Below are positions 32,033 to 39,962 of a DNA stretch of 64,000 bases, piece by piece. The notes beneath the pieces were generated by a model that was not told where the DNA came from, ran no database searches, and was given only the letters and a program-made list of their open reading frames with translations. Every line of letters starts with the position of its first letter. Positions within the stretch are counted from its first letter, which is position 1. The position numbers and the translations under genes were made by a program. Location of the stretch: positions 1,694,501 through 1,758,500 of the forward strand of contig NC_009662.1 of assembly GCF_000010325.1 (NCBI RefSeq). The letters are read 5' to 3'. The DNA is from Nitratiruptor sp. SB155-2 (GTDB lineage Bacteria; Campylobacterota; Campylobacteria; Campylobacterales; Nitratiruptoraceae).

Positions 32033-33448
32033 ATGACTTTTTCTGATTTCAATCTGAAACCCCAAATAATGAAAGCGATAGAGCAAGCCGGCTTCAAAGA
32101 GCCCAGTCCTATCCAAAAAGAGGCGATTCCTGTCGTATTAGCAGGAAAAGATATGGTGGGCCAAGCCCACACAGGCACCGGTAAAACGGCTGCTTTTGCA
32201 CTTCCACTTTTAAATATGTTAGAGCTCGATGGCGAAGTAGAAGCCCTTGTGATAGTTCCAACGAGAGAGTTGGCTACTCAGGTTAGCGACGAGATTTTTC
32301 GACTTGGAAAATATCTTGGCATCAAAACAGCCACAGTCTACGGAGGAAGCTCCTATTCAAGACAGCTCAATCATATAGCCAATGCAGCAGTCGTTGTAGC
32401 GACTCCTGGAAGACTCTTGGATCTTTTAAAAAGTGGCAAAATCGAACTCAATCCAAAATTTGTCGTTTTGGACGAAGCGGATGAGATGCTTGATATGGGC
32501 TTTTTAGATGATATAAAAGCCATTTTCAACTATCTTCCAACCAATAGACAAACTCTACTTTTCAGTGCGACAATGCCACAGGCCATCAAAGAGTTGGCTC
32601 AACAGATTCTCCACTCACCCGAGTTTATCTCTATTACGAAAAAAGAGGTGACAAACGTAAATATCAAGCAGTTTTACTATGTGGTTGACGAGCATGAAAG
32701 AGATGAAGCTCTCATTCGCTTGCTCGATTACAAAAATCCTACAAAATCGATCATCTTTTGCCGTATGAAGATAGAAGTAGATCGTCTTGCGCAATTTCTT
32801 GAAGCCCAAGGTTACAGTGCAAAAGGACTTCACGGCGATATGCAACAGCGCCAGCGAGAAGAGACCATCAAAGCTTTTAAACGAGGAAACATCGAGATTT
32901 TGATCGCAACAGATGTGGCAGCAAGAGGCTTGGACATCAGTGACGTAAGCCATGTGTTCAACTATCACATTCCGTTTGACCCAGAAAGCTATGTCCATAG
33001 AATCGGGCGAACAGGAAGAGCTGGGAAAGAAGGAATAGCGATCAGTTTAGTGACTCCTCATGAATTTAAACAGCTCCTACGCATCCAAAAAGAGGTGGGA
33101 AGCTCTTTAATCAATAAAGAGATTCCAACCTCTGCGGAAGTGAAAAACGAAAAGCAAAAATCGATGCTTGATATGATTCTTTCTCAAGAGGTATCCAAAG
33201 AAGCGATAGAACTTGTGGAACTTCTTGAATCACAAATAGATATCTCCACAGCTGCACTCAAACTGGCTTCCATGGTCATCAAAAACGACACCGTCAGTGG
33301 GAACGAAAGAATCGGGAAAAGCCTCAAAGAGATCGAAAAGATGCTCGAACAGGCAAAAAGAGAACTTTCCAGACCTCAAAGAAGCGGCGGACGCAACAAT
33401 AGAGGCTATCGAGGCAACCGAAGACCTCGTAACGCCCATAGACGATAA
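32033..33448 (+). CDS. DEAD-box ATP-dependent RNA helicase
   Basis: The 471-residue protein has all DEAD-box motifs: Q motif (FKEPSPIQ, about 22-29), motif I (AHTGTGKT, near 45), Ia (PTRELATQ), II (VLDEADEM), III (SAT), IV-VI (RGLDISDV and HRIGRTGR). The C-terminus is basic with RGG-like repeats (SGGRNNRGYRGNRRPR), typical of RNA-binding tails in RhlE/DeaD-like helicases. It unwinds RNA for ribosome assembly or mRNA turnover. The long leader with a stable hairpin suggests post-transcriptional control, as known for DeaD/CsdA in other bacteria. The precise subfamily (RhlE or DeaD) is unresolved. Confidence 0.95.
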   Translation: MTFSDFNLKPQIMKAIEQAGFKEPSPIQKEAIPVVLAGKDMVGQAHTGTGKTAAFALPLLNMLELDGEVEALVIVPTRELATQVSDEIFRLGKYLGIKTATVYGGSSYSRQLNHIANAAVVVATPGRLLDLLKSGKIELNPKFVVLDEADEMLDMGFLDDIKAIFNYLPTNRQTLLFSATMPQAIKELAQQILHSPEFISITKKEVTNVNIKQFYYVVDEHERDEALIRLLDYKNPTKSIIFCRMKIEVDRLAQFLEAQGYSAKGLHGDMQQRQREETIKAFKRGNIEILIATDVAARGLDISDVSHVFNYHIPFDPESYVHRIGRTGRAGKEGIAISLVTPHEFKQLLRIQKEVGSSLINKEIPTSAEVKNEKQKSMLDMILSQEVSKEAIELVELLESQIDISTAALKLASMVIKNDTVSGNERIGKSLKEIEKMLEQAKRELSRPQRSGGRNNRGYRGNRRPRNAHRR

Positions 33449-33459
33449 TTTGCTATAAT

Positions 33460-33485
33460 AGTCCAACTTTACATAAGGTTGGACT
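33460..33485 (+). promoter_or_regulatory. Inverted repeat covering the ribosome-binding site of the next gene
   Basis: AGTCCAAC (33460-33467) and GTTGGACT (33478-33485) are perfect 8-base arms around AAGG, directly before the ATG at 33486. A TATAAT (33454-33459) precedes it. It could be an operator at the promoter or, if transcription starts upstream, a hairpin hiding the ribosome-binding site. Confidence 0.5.
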
Positions 33486-34397
33486 ATGCAACTTGGCCCA
33501 AATCCCATTGAAACGATTCGTAAAACAATCGAAGAGAAAAAAAGACCCAGAACCCAAAAGATCCAAGACCTTCTTCAGCAAATCGACAAGCTTCGCAGTG
33601 AAATCGAAGCAGAAAAAAGCGAACTGAAATCCGAACTTATCGAAACTTTTGACCTACTTGAAAAAGCTATCGCCTCCCTTCCCAAAGATCAACAGATACA
33701 GGCCCAAAAGATCTTGGATGAGTACAAACTCAAATCACTGGAACTTTTGGGGATCCTCGCAGAAACTACAGAAGCTGCCATCATCACGGCTTTGGAAAAA
33801 GCCCAGAATGTGGAAGAAACAGTCTTTGAAATCACCAAAGATCTTACCCATCAGACGATCGATATCAATGTGGATGCACGACATATACAGGATGTCAGCC
33901 AAACGATCTTGCAAGTCGCCGCCAATTTGTCCGAAGCCAGCATCAACTATGCAGATGAGATTTTAAGAGGAACAATCCTTGGGGTGAAAAAAGGAATTCG
34001 TCTTAGTATAAAAAAGTTTTACCAAACAATTCAATATACACCCGATGAAGCACGTACTCTTATTATAGAAAACTATGCATCTATCATTGAAAATCTTCCC
34101 CATATGGATGAAATCTATATGCAGACCATTCATAAAGTAGCCAAACAGAGCGAACCTGGTATCAAAGAAAAGATCGAGACAATAGCCAAAAACAGTGAAA
34201 CATTGATAGAAAAGATCAAAAATGAAGCGGAAATCGCTGCCAATATTCTTAAATCGCGTTTCGAGGATCTCACCCATATACCTTCTGTAAAGCTGGATGT
34301 TCAAGAAGCAAAAAAACTCGGTTTGAGAGCCTTTTCGAAAGCGAAAGAGACTATCGAAAATGCCATTAAAGGGGCCAAAGATGCATTGGGCAAGTAG
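33486..34397 (+). CDS. Helical cytoplasmic protein, DUF6781-like
   Basis: The 303-residue product is nearly all amphipathic helix with no signal peptide or membrane segment. Several segments repeat charged heptads (KIQDLLQQIDKLRSEIEAEK, ALEKAQNVEETVFEITKDL, IKEKIETIAKNSETLIEKIK). It resembles apolipoprotein-like or phasin-like proteins and tentatively DUF6781. Such proteins can coat hydrophobic surfaces or act as structural coils, but nothing indicates the target here. The start is preceded by AAGG inside a perfect inverted repeat. The stop lies 16 bases after the start of the next gene. Confidence 0.75.
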   Translation: MQLGPNPIETIRKTIEEKKRPRTQKIQDLLQQIDKLRSEIEAEKSELKSELIETFDLLEKAIASLPKDQQIQAQKILDEYKLKSLELLGILAETTEAAIITALEKAQNVEETVFEITKDLTHQTIDINVDARHIQDVSQTILQVAANLSEASINYADEILRGTILGVKKGIRLSIKKFYQTIQYTPDEARTLIIENYASIIENLPHMDEIYMQTIHKVAKQSEPGIKEKIETIAKNSETLIEKIKNEAEIAANILKSRFEDLTHIPSVKLDVQEAKKLGLRAFSKAKETIENAIKGAKDALGK

Positions 34398-34839
34398 ATG
34401 GCTTCTTATCCTTCTCTTTGCTTTTCATCTACATGCACAAACAGAGGATGAGATACAAAAAGCACTGCAAAACCTTATTATTCTCATGGAAAAATCGGCT
34501 TCCACCGTCAAAGATTTTTCGCAAAACAGACAACCTGCAATCCCTGAAGAGCAATCTAGCTTCCAACTCTACTACAAACAGGTTCAAAACGGAGCCAAAG
34601 TGGCAAAAAGAAACGATTTTTTGATCAAAACCCAAATCCAGTACAGGCTACTGAAAGCAAAACATGTATCATCCAACGACATACTTGTTTTGGTCCACAA
34701 TCAAAAGGTTGAACTCTACGGCAAAGTACACTCTACAAAAGAGGCCGAAGAGATTATAAATACGACACTACACACCAAAGGGGTACGCTCAGTCACCTCC
34801 TATCTTATCATCAAAAACTTTAAAAAAATAGTTTTATAA
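34381..34839 (+). CDS. Exported BON-domain-like protein
   Basis: The 152-residue product (MHWASRWLLILLFAFHLHAQ start) has a signal peptide of about 20 residues and a C-terminal BON-like domain (VSSNDILVLVHNQKVELYGK, EAEEIINTTLHTKGVRSVTS, roughly residues 85-145). BON domains bind membranes or phospholipids in periplasmic proteins. The ATG at 34381 is chosen because AAGGGG lies 7-8 bases upstream; an ATG seven codons earlier is less well placed. It overlaps the preceding gene by 17 bases, suggesting coupled expression of a helical protein and a periplasmic BON protein. Confidence 0.72.
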   Translation: MHWASRWLLILLFAFHLHAQTEDEIQKALQNLIILMEKSASTVKDFSQNRQPAIPEEQSSFQLYYKQVQNGAKVAKRNDFLIKTQIQYRLLKAKHVSSNDILVLVHNQKVELYGKVHSTKEAEEIINTTLHTKGVRSVTSYLIIKNFKKIVL

Positions 34840-34841
34840 TC

Positions 34842-34946
34842 ATGAACACCGTCACAGAATATCTTCAAAATACTCCCGAATGGTTTTTTGTCATTCTTGT
34901 CGTGGCAATCGTACTTATAGAGATTTTTGGCGATAGACCCAATTAA
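34842..34946 (+). CDS. 34-residue single-span membrane peptide
   Basis: A short frame starts two bases after the BON gene: MNTVTEYLQNTPEWFF, then a hydrophobic span (VILVVAIVLIEIF) and GDRPN. It is too short for most gene callers. The signal-like composition and tight spacing suggest a real small membrane protein. There is no strong ribosome-binding site, so translation would rely on coupling to the upstream stop. It ends inside the convergent phosphatase's stop codon. Confidence 0.4.
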   Translation: MNTVTEYLQNTPEWFFVILVVAIVLIEIFGDRPN

Positions 34947-35713
34947 TTATACTCACCCATATTTTTGAGCAACGCCTCATGGATCTTTCCATTGGTAGCC
35001 ACGATAATATCTCCAAATCTGTAAAGTTCTCCCAAATGGTTTGTGACGACACCACCGGCTTCCTCTACAAGTAAAATCCCGGCAGCCACATCCCAAGGCT
35101 TGAGATTGACTTCATAAAACCCGGCAAATCTTCCACAAGCCACATAAGCCAAATCGATCGCTGCACTCCCAAGGCGTCTAATATCTCTTGTTTTTGGCAA
35201 AAGATTTTGCATACTCTCGATCACAAAATGATAATCTTTCCCCATCTCTACTTTCGTGTAAGGAAACCCCGTAGCCAAGAGAGCATCTATCAAATTTTCC
35301 GTTTCGCTTACCGCTATTTTTTGATCATTTAAAAATGCACCTGCCCCTTTTTTGGCATAAAAGAGCTCATTGAGTATCGGATTATAAACGACACCCTCCA
35401 CAGGCTCTCCCCTTTGCCAAATACCGATAGAGATGCAGGTATAGGCGATGGAGTGGACAAAGTTTGTGGTCCCATCGATGGGATCGATATAAATCCCATC
35501 ACTTGGTATTTCCCCCTCGAAACTCTCTTCTCCTACGATTTCCGCACCTGGATAGATTTTTTGCAAATGTTCCATTAAAAAGTTTTCGATTTTCATATCA
35601 TACTGAGTGACTAAATCCACGCTTCCTTTTTTATGTATCTCTTTTTTGCCAAAATAGCCCTCTTTTAAGATCGCACCTGCTTCTAAAACCGAATTCTGTA
35701 AATCTCTATTCAT
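34943..35713 (-). CDS. Inositol monophosphatase family protein
   Basis: The 256-residue protein carries the metal-binding motifs of the inositol monophosphatase/CysQ/SuhB family: GEESFEGE (near 65), DPIDGTTNFVHS (about 81-92) and WDVAAGILLVEEAGG (about 205-219). These bind Mg2+ and a phosphate ester; substrates in this group include inositol phosphates, PAP and sugar phosphates. The ATG at 35711-35713 is preferred, with AGAAGG upstream; an in-frame ATG 18 codons earlier is poorly supported. It is divergent from htrA and convergent with the 34-residue peptide. Confidence 0.9.
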   Translation of the reverse strand: MNRDLQNSVLEAGAILKEGYFGKKEIHKKGSVDLVTQYDMKIENFLMEHLQKIYPGAEIVGEESFEGEIPSDGIYIDPIDGTTNFVHSIAYTCISIGIWQRGEPVEGVVYNPILNELFYAKKGAGAFLNDQKIAVSETENLIDALLATGFPYTKVEMGKDYHFVIESMQNLLPKTRDIRRLGSAAIDLAYVACGRFAGFYEVNLKPWDVAAGILLVEEAGGVVTNHLGELYRFGDIIVATNGKIHEALLKNMGEYN

Positions 35714-35795
35714 GTTAACCTTCTGTTTAATATTTGTTACTTTTTGTTTGCCATCATATCTTATCATTTCACAAATTAAATATCGAGGAGGAAAA

Positions 35796-37202
35796 ATGAA
35801 AAAAGCCGTTTTTCTATCTGTAGCAACAGCTTTGATACTGAGCGCTGCAACTATTCATTTCAATGAAGCACCAAACAATGTTCAAAGAGTCATGCCGGGA
35901 AAAGGTAACAATGTCGTCCTCTCCTTTTATGATGCTATCAAGGATGCCAAAGAGAGTGTGGTCAACATATCAACAAAAAAACGCATCAAAATGCCTGCTA
36001 TGAGTCAGATGCCGTTTTTCAACGATCCATTTTTCAAACAGTTCTTTGGTCCTATGTTTCGTAACCAGATCCCAAGAAGCAGAATCCAAAGAAGTCTTGG
36101 AAGTGGCGTCATTATCAGTAGCGACGGCTACATTGTCACAAACAACCATGTGATCAACAATGCTGACGAGATAACCGTTACCCTTCCAGGAGATGACAAA
36201 GAGTACAAAGCGAAAGTGATCGGAAAAGACTCTTTAACGGATATTGCGGTCATTAAAATCGACAAAAAAGGTCTCAAAGCGATTAAAATTGCTGATTCAT
36301 CAAAAATCAAACCGGGAGATATCGTCTTTGCCATCGGCAACCCTTTTGGTATCGGCGAGACTGTCACACAGGGGATCGTCAGTGCCACAAACCGAAATAA
36401 TGTCGGTATCAACACCTACGAAAACTTCATTCAAACCGATGCCGCCATCAACCCGGGAAACAGCGGTGGCGCTTTGGTAGATAGTCGAGGAGCTCTAATA
36501 GGTATCAACAGTGCGATTATCACAAGAAGCGGAGGAAACAACGGTATCGGTTTTGCGATACCATCCAATATGATGAAAAATGTGGTGAAAAAACTGATCG
36601 AAAAGGGAAAAATTGAACGGGGCTATCTTGGTGTCATGATCGAAGATCTCAAGGGTGATCTCAAAGATGTCTACAAGCACAAATACGGTGCGGTTATTGT
36701 CGATGTGACAAAAGATAGCGCAGCCCAAAAAGCAGGTCTCAAACGAGGTGATCTCATTATCGAAGTCAATGGACAAAAGATCGAAGATTCGAATGATCTC
36801 AAAACGATTATAGGATCTTATCCTCCAGGAAAAGAGGTAACGATAAAATATGAACGAAACAAAAAAGTCTATACCACAAAAGTCAAACTTGCCGAACGTC
36901 CAGGAAGCGACAGTTCTGCAGTAGAAGAGACACTCAAGGGTCTGGAGGTACAAACACTCAACAACCAGATCCGCAGAATGTACAACATCCCTCAAAATGT
37001 AGAAGGGGTTTTCGTTTCCAACGTCAAAGAGAATTCGGCTGCCGAAAAAGCGGGAATCAAACCGGGAGATGTTATAATCGGTGTTGAAGATATGAATATC
37101 AAAAATGTAGAGGATCTCAAACGTGCTTTCAAAAAATATAAAGGTCCGAAGAAAATATTCATCAAAAGACAAGGAATCCCTCTTATTCTCGTTCTTCGAT
37201 AA
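35796..37202 (+). CDS. htrA: HtrA/Deg periplasmic serine protease
   Basis: The 468-residue protein has a signal peptide (FLSVATALILSAA), a trypsin-like domain with triad H118 (NNHVIN), D149 (LTDIAVIK) and S223 (GNSGGAL), and two PDZ domains (about 265-355 and 375-465). HtrA degrades or refolds damaged periplasmic proteins and is important for heat and stress tolerance. The ATG at 35796 has GAGGAGG upstream and gives a proper signal peptide. It is followed 8 bases later by a response regulator and a sensor kinase; in Campylobacter jejuni htrA lies next to cprRS in the same relation, suggesting shared envelope-stress control. Confidence 0.96.
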   Translation: MKKAVFLSVATALILSAATIHFNEAPNNVQRVMPGKGNNVVLSFYDAIKDAKESVVNISTKKRIKMPAMSQMPFFNDPFFKQFFGPMFRNQIPRSRIQRSLGSGVIISSDGYIVTNNHVINNADEITVTLPGDDKEYKAKVIGKDSLTDIAVIKIDKKGLKAIKIADSSKIKPGDIVFAIGNPFGIGETVTQGIVSATNRNNVGINTYENFIQTDAAINPGNSGGALVDSRGALIGINSAIITRSGGNNGIGFAIPSNMMKNVVKKLIEKGKIERGYLGVMIEDLKGDLKDVYKHKYGAVIVDVTKDSAAQKAGLKRGDLIIEVNGQKIEDSNDLKTIIGSYPPGKEVTIKYERNKKVYTTKVKLAERPGSDSSAVEETLKGLEVQTLNNQIRRMYNIPQNVEGVFVSNVKENSAAEKAGIKPGDVIIGVEDMNIKNVEDLKRAFKKYKGPKKIFIKRQGIPLILVLR

Positions 37203-37210
37203 GGAGTCGC

Positions 37211-37873
37211 ATGAAAGTGGCGATGATAGAAGATGATGTAGAACTTGCCGAAATTCTTAGTGAGTTTCTTGAGCGATACGGGATCGAAGTAGAAAACTAC
37301 GAAGATCCCTTCATCGCCCTTTCTGCACTGCATCTTGATAACACATATGATGCTTTGATACTTGACCTTACCCTTCCCGGTATGGATGGACTCGAAATTT
37401 TAAAAAAGTTGCGCGAATTTAGTGATATCCCCATCATCATAAGCAGTGCCCGAAGCGACCTGAGTGACAAAGTGATCGGTTTGGAGCTTGGAGCGGACGA
37501 TTATCTACCCAAACCCTACGATCCAAAAGAGCTGGAGGCAAGACTCAAAGCAATTTTGAGAAGACGTGCCAAACCCCAAACGAAAGAGCAGAGTTTTACT
37601 CTCTACCCCAATAGACGAGAGATCCATTTTCACGGAAAACCTCTTCAGCTTACACCCGCAGAATTTGAGATATTATCCTATCTTATAGAGCGTCCCAATC
37701 AACCAATATCAAGAGAAGATCTTCTTTACAACTGTGAACACCTGAGCGAAAATGCATCCGATAAAACGGTCGACGTCATCATCAGTCGAATACGCCATAA
37801 ACTGGGGGAAAATCCAAAGCAACCCAAACATATCCAATCTGTCCGTGGTGTGGGATACAAGTTCACTCCATGA
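37211..37873 (+). CDS. OmpR-family response regulator (CprR-like)
   Basis: The 220-residue protein has a receiver domain with the acidic pair EDD (residues 7-9), phospho-acceptor Asp in ALILDLTLPGMDG (about residue 52) and Lys in LPKPYDP (about 101), then an OmpR winged-helix domain (ending TVDVIISRIRHKLG and SVRGVGYKF). Phosphorylation by the downstream kinase is expected. Position after htrA resembles CprR of Campylobacter. The stop overlaps the kinase start by four bases. Confidence 0.93.
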   Translation: MKVAMIEDDVELAEILSEFLERYGIEVENYEDPFIALSALHLDNTYDALILDLTLPGMDGLEILKKLREFSDIPIIISSARSDLSDKVIGLELGADDYLPKPYDPKELEARLKAILRRRAKPQTKEQSFTLYPNRREIHFHGKPLQLTPAEFEILSYLIERPNQPISREDLLYNCEHLSENASDKTVDVIISRIRHKLGENPKQPKHIQSVRGVGYKFTP

Positions 37874-39093
37874 AAAAAAGTTCCATCTTTTTATGGATCA
37901 CGCTCATCTTTTTACTTGGCTTCATCGCTGTTGGTGGAGCCTACTGGCTCTCCTTGCAACATCTCAAGGAGAGTGCGCAAAACCGATATCAAAAACGATT
38001 CGAATTTGTCTCCCAATCCCTACTTTGGCAACTCAGCTCGGTCGATTACAATAAACTCATACAAGAGCTGCAAAAACTGGAGTTTGTGCCCATAACCCAT
38101 CCCAAAGAGATTGTCAAAATCGCCAAGAACTCTACGATAATCAAACGAACGAAATATCCGGTAGGCGAAGTCATCATCCTCAAATATAAGGGTGATTACT
38201 ATATCTGGGTTCAAAGTTATGGCAACATGCTTCTTCTCAAAGACATCTCGATGGATATCCAGCAAAGCCGCCTACTCTATACGGCGATCTTTGTAGTGAC
38301 ACTTATTCTACTTTTGATCTTGTATATTCTCATCATCTTGAAACTGAGACCTCTCAAAAGCATCACAAAAGAGCTGCAGCGCTTCTCCAAAGGCGATCTG
38401 GATATCGATCTCAATGTGGAAGGGTTCAAAGAGATCAATGAAGTGGCCAACGCCTTGCAAAATGCCGCGGACTCTTTGAAAGCGATCCAACATTCAAGAA
38501 AACTGCTTCTAAGAAACATCATGCACGAACTCAAGACCCCCATCGCAAAAGGGCGTATTCAAGCGGAAATGGTAGAGGATGAGAAACAGAAGAAACGACT
38601 CATTCAGATTTTCGAAAAACTCAACTCTCTCATAAACGAACTGGCTGCTTTGGAAGCGGTCAATTCAAAAATCAAACCGAGCCTTGAGAGCATCACACTC
38701 AAAGATATCGTCGAGGAGGCCATCCATATCGGGATGTTCGACAAAAAAGATATTGAAATTATCGAAAAGCAAAATCCAACAATAGAAGCAGACTACAAAC
38801 TCATGGCCATAGCAGTGAAAAACCTCATCGACAATGCATTAAAATACTCTTTCGATACAAAAGCGACAATCATCCTTACACAAGATGCACTGATCGTGCA
38901 AAATAGAGGCGAGCCTTTACAAAAAGAGCTCTCTTTCTATATTGAGGCTTTCAATAAAGAGGGGAAAAAAAGCGGTTTCGGACTGGGGCTGTATCTGGTG
39001 GACAATATCTTGAAACTTCACGGATACGCTCTTCAGTATCGCTTTGAGGATGGAAACAATAGATTTATCATCTCTTTGAAATCTTCACACTAA
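37870..39093 (+). CDS. Sensor histidine kinase, ArsS/CprS-like
   Basis: The 407-residue protein has a first membrane span near residues 6-26, a periplasmic sensor of about 110 residues, a second span around 137-157, a HAMP region, and the kinase core. The H box reads IMHELKTPIAKGRIQ (His about 219), the ArsS-type signature of Campylobacterota; the N box is NLIDNALKYS and the G box GFGLGLYLVDNIL. It phosphorylates the preceding regulator. The sensed signal is unknown; position next to htrA suggests envelope stress. Its 3' end overlaps the convergent NUDIX gene by 9 bases. Confidence 0.93.
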   Translation: MKKSSIFLWITLIFLLGFIAVGGAYWLSLQHLKESAQNRYQKRFEFVSQSLLWQLSSVDYNKLIQELQKLEFVPITHPKEIVKIAKNSTIIKRTKYPVGEVIILKYKGDYYIWVQSYGNMLLLKDISMDIQQSRLLYTAIFVVTLILLLILYILIILKLRPLKSITKELQRFSKGDLDIDLNVEGFKEINEVANALQNAADSLKAIQHSRKLLLRNIMHELKTPIAKGRIQAEMVEDEKQKKRLIQIFEKLNSLINELAALEAVNSKIKPSLESITLKDIVEEAIHIGMFDKKDIEIIEKQNPTIEADYKLMAIAVKNLIDNALKYSFDTKATIILTQDALIVQNRGEPLQKELSFYIEAFNKEGKKSGFGLGLYLVDNILKLHGYALQYRFEDGNNRFIISLKSSH

Positions 39094-39519
39094 CTTTTGG
39101 AGCCGTTCCAAAAAAACCTTTTGCGTATCTACAATGACCTCTTTCGCCTCCTCTATCGCAAACCATTTGGCTGCATCAATCTCTGGAAACTCCAATATCC
39201 CTCCTTTATACTCCAAATGCACCATATTGGATCGGATATCGGTATCCAGGTCTGTTTGCAGGGCAAAAATATGCAAGATCTTGTTAGATGTTTTTGCTTC
39301 CCCAAGATCCAAAAACTCTCCATCTACCCATTTACCCGTCTCTTCGAAAAACTCCCGCTTCGCTGCCTCCAAATCGCTCTCCCCCTCTTCCACTTCCCCT
39401 TTGATAATCCCCCAACTTCTCCTCTTTCTCTTCCAAAAGGGACCTCCAAAATGTCCCAAATAGACATACAATTCACCATTTTCCACTTTGTATGGCAAGA
39501 TACCGGCACTCTTTTTCAT
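39085..39519 (-). CDS. NUDIX hydrolase
   Basis: The 144-residue protein contains the NUDIX box GEVEEGESDLEAAKREFFEE followed by TG (about residues 40-61), with the REFFEETG metal-binding glutamates, and the N-terminal KKSAGILPYKVENGELYVYLGHFGG strands. Such enzymes hydrolyse nucleoside diphosphates linked to another group; the sub-family here looks like predicted NTP pyrophosphohydrolases. It is convergent with the sensor kinase gene. The substrate is not clear. Confidence 0.92.
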   Translation of the reverse strand: MKKSAGILPYKVENGELYVYLGHFGGPFWKRKRRSWGIIKGEVEEGESDLEAAKREFFEETGKWVDGEFLDLGEAKTSNKILHIFALQTDLDTDIRSNMVHLEYKGGILEFPEIDAAKWFAIEEAKEVIVDTQKVFLERLQKLV

Positions 39520-39579
39520 TGCAAGCCTTTAATAAGTTGTTAAGTTATAACATTTTACACTTATCTCAAAAGGAGTGCG

Positions 39580-39960
39580 ATGAATTTACAAAAAGTATTG
39601 TCCGGATTCTTTTTCATTTTGGCGATGACCACAAACTTTGGCTTTTTTTACGGTAATCCCGCCGATATCGAATTCCATAGCAAATATGAGCTCTTTGCAG
39701 CAATCATAGTCAACCTCATCGCAACAATTTTGAAGCTAGGCGACAAGACGCAGCTTGGATCCGTTTTGCTGGCAACAAGCCTTGTTGCAGATATCCAACT
39801 GATTGGTGCGGCAAGCGTGTGGGCATTGGCGGTTTATGTCCTAGGCGGTCTCAATACCGAATCTACTGTCGCTATCATCTCCATGAGCGGTGGAGCGCTC
39901 CTTGCCAATATCGTCTCTGTTTTACTTTTTGTAGGCGATACACTCAAATCCAAAAGGTAA
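39580..39960 (+). CDS. Small integral membrane protein (DUF6394-like)
   Basis: The 126-residue product has about four hydrophobic segments (near 5-25, 36-52, 60-88 and 95-117) and a Lys-rich C-terminus. I recognise it as DUF6394-like, a family found with the adjoining channel gene. An AAAGGAG ribosome-binding site precedes the ATG. The channel gene follows after two bases, so the two proteins are likely made together; a supporting subunit for ion transport is possible but unproven. Confidence 0.75.
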   Translation: MNLQKVLSGFFFILAMTTNFGFFYGNPADIEFHSKYELFAAIIVNLIATILKLGDKTQLGSVLLATSLVADIQLIGAASVWALAVYVLGGLNTESTVAIISMSGGALLANIVSVLLFVGDTLKSKR

Positions 39961-39962
39961 TC

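Noticed and set aside
36495-37172. 225-codon minus-strand frame inside htrA
   Set aside because: It is a mirror of the strongly supported htrA gene, with unnatural Phe/Ile/Asp-rich composition and no ribosome-binding site.
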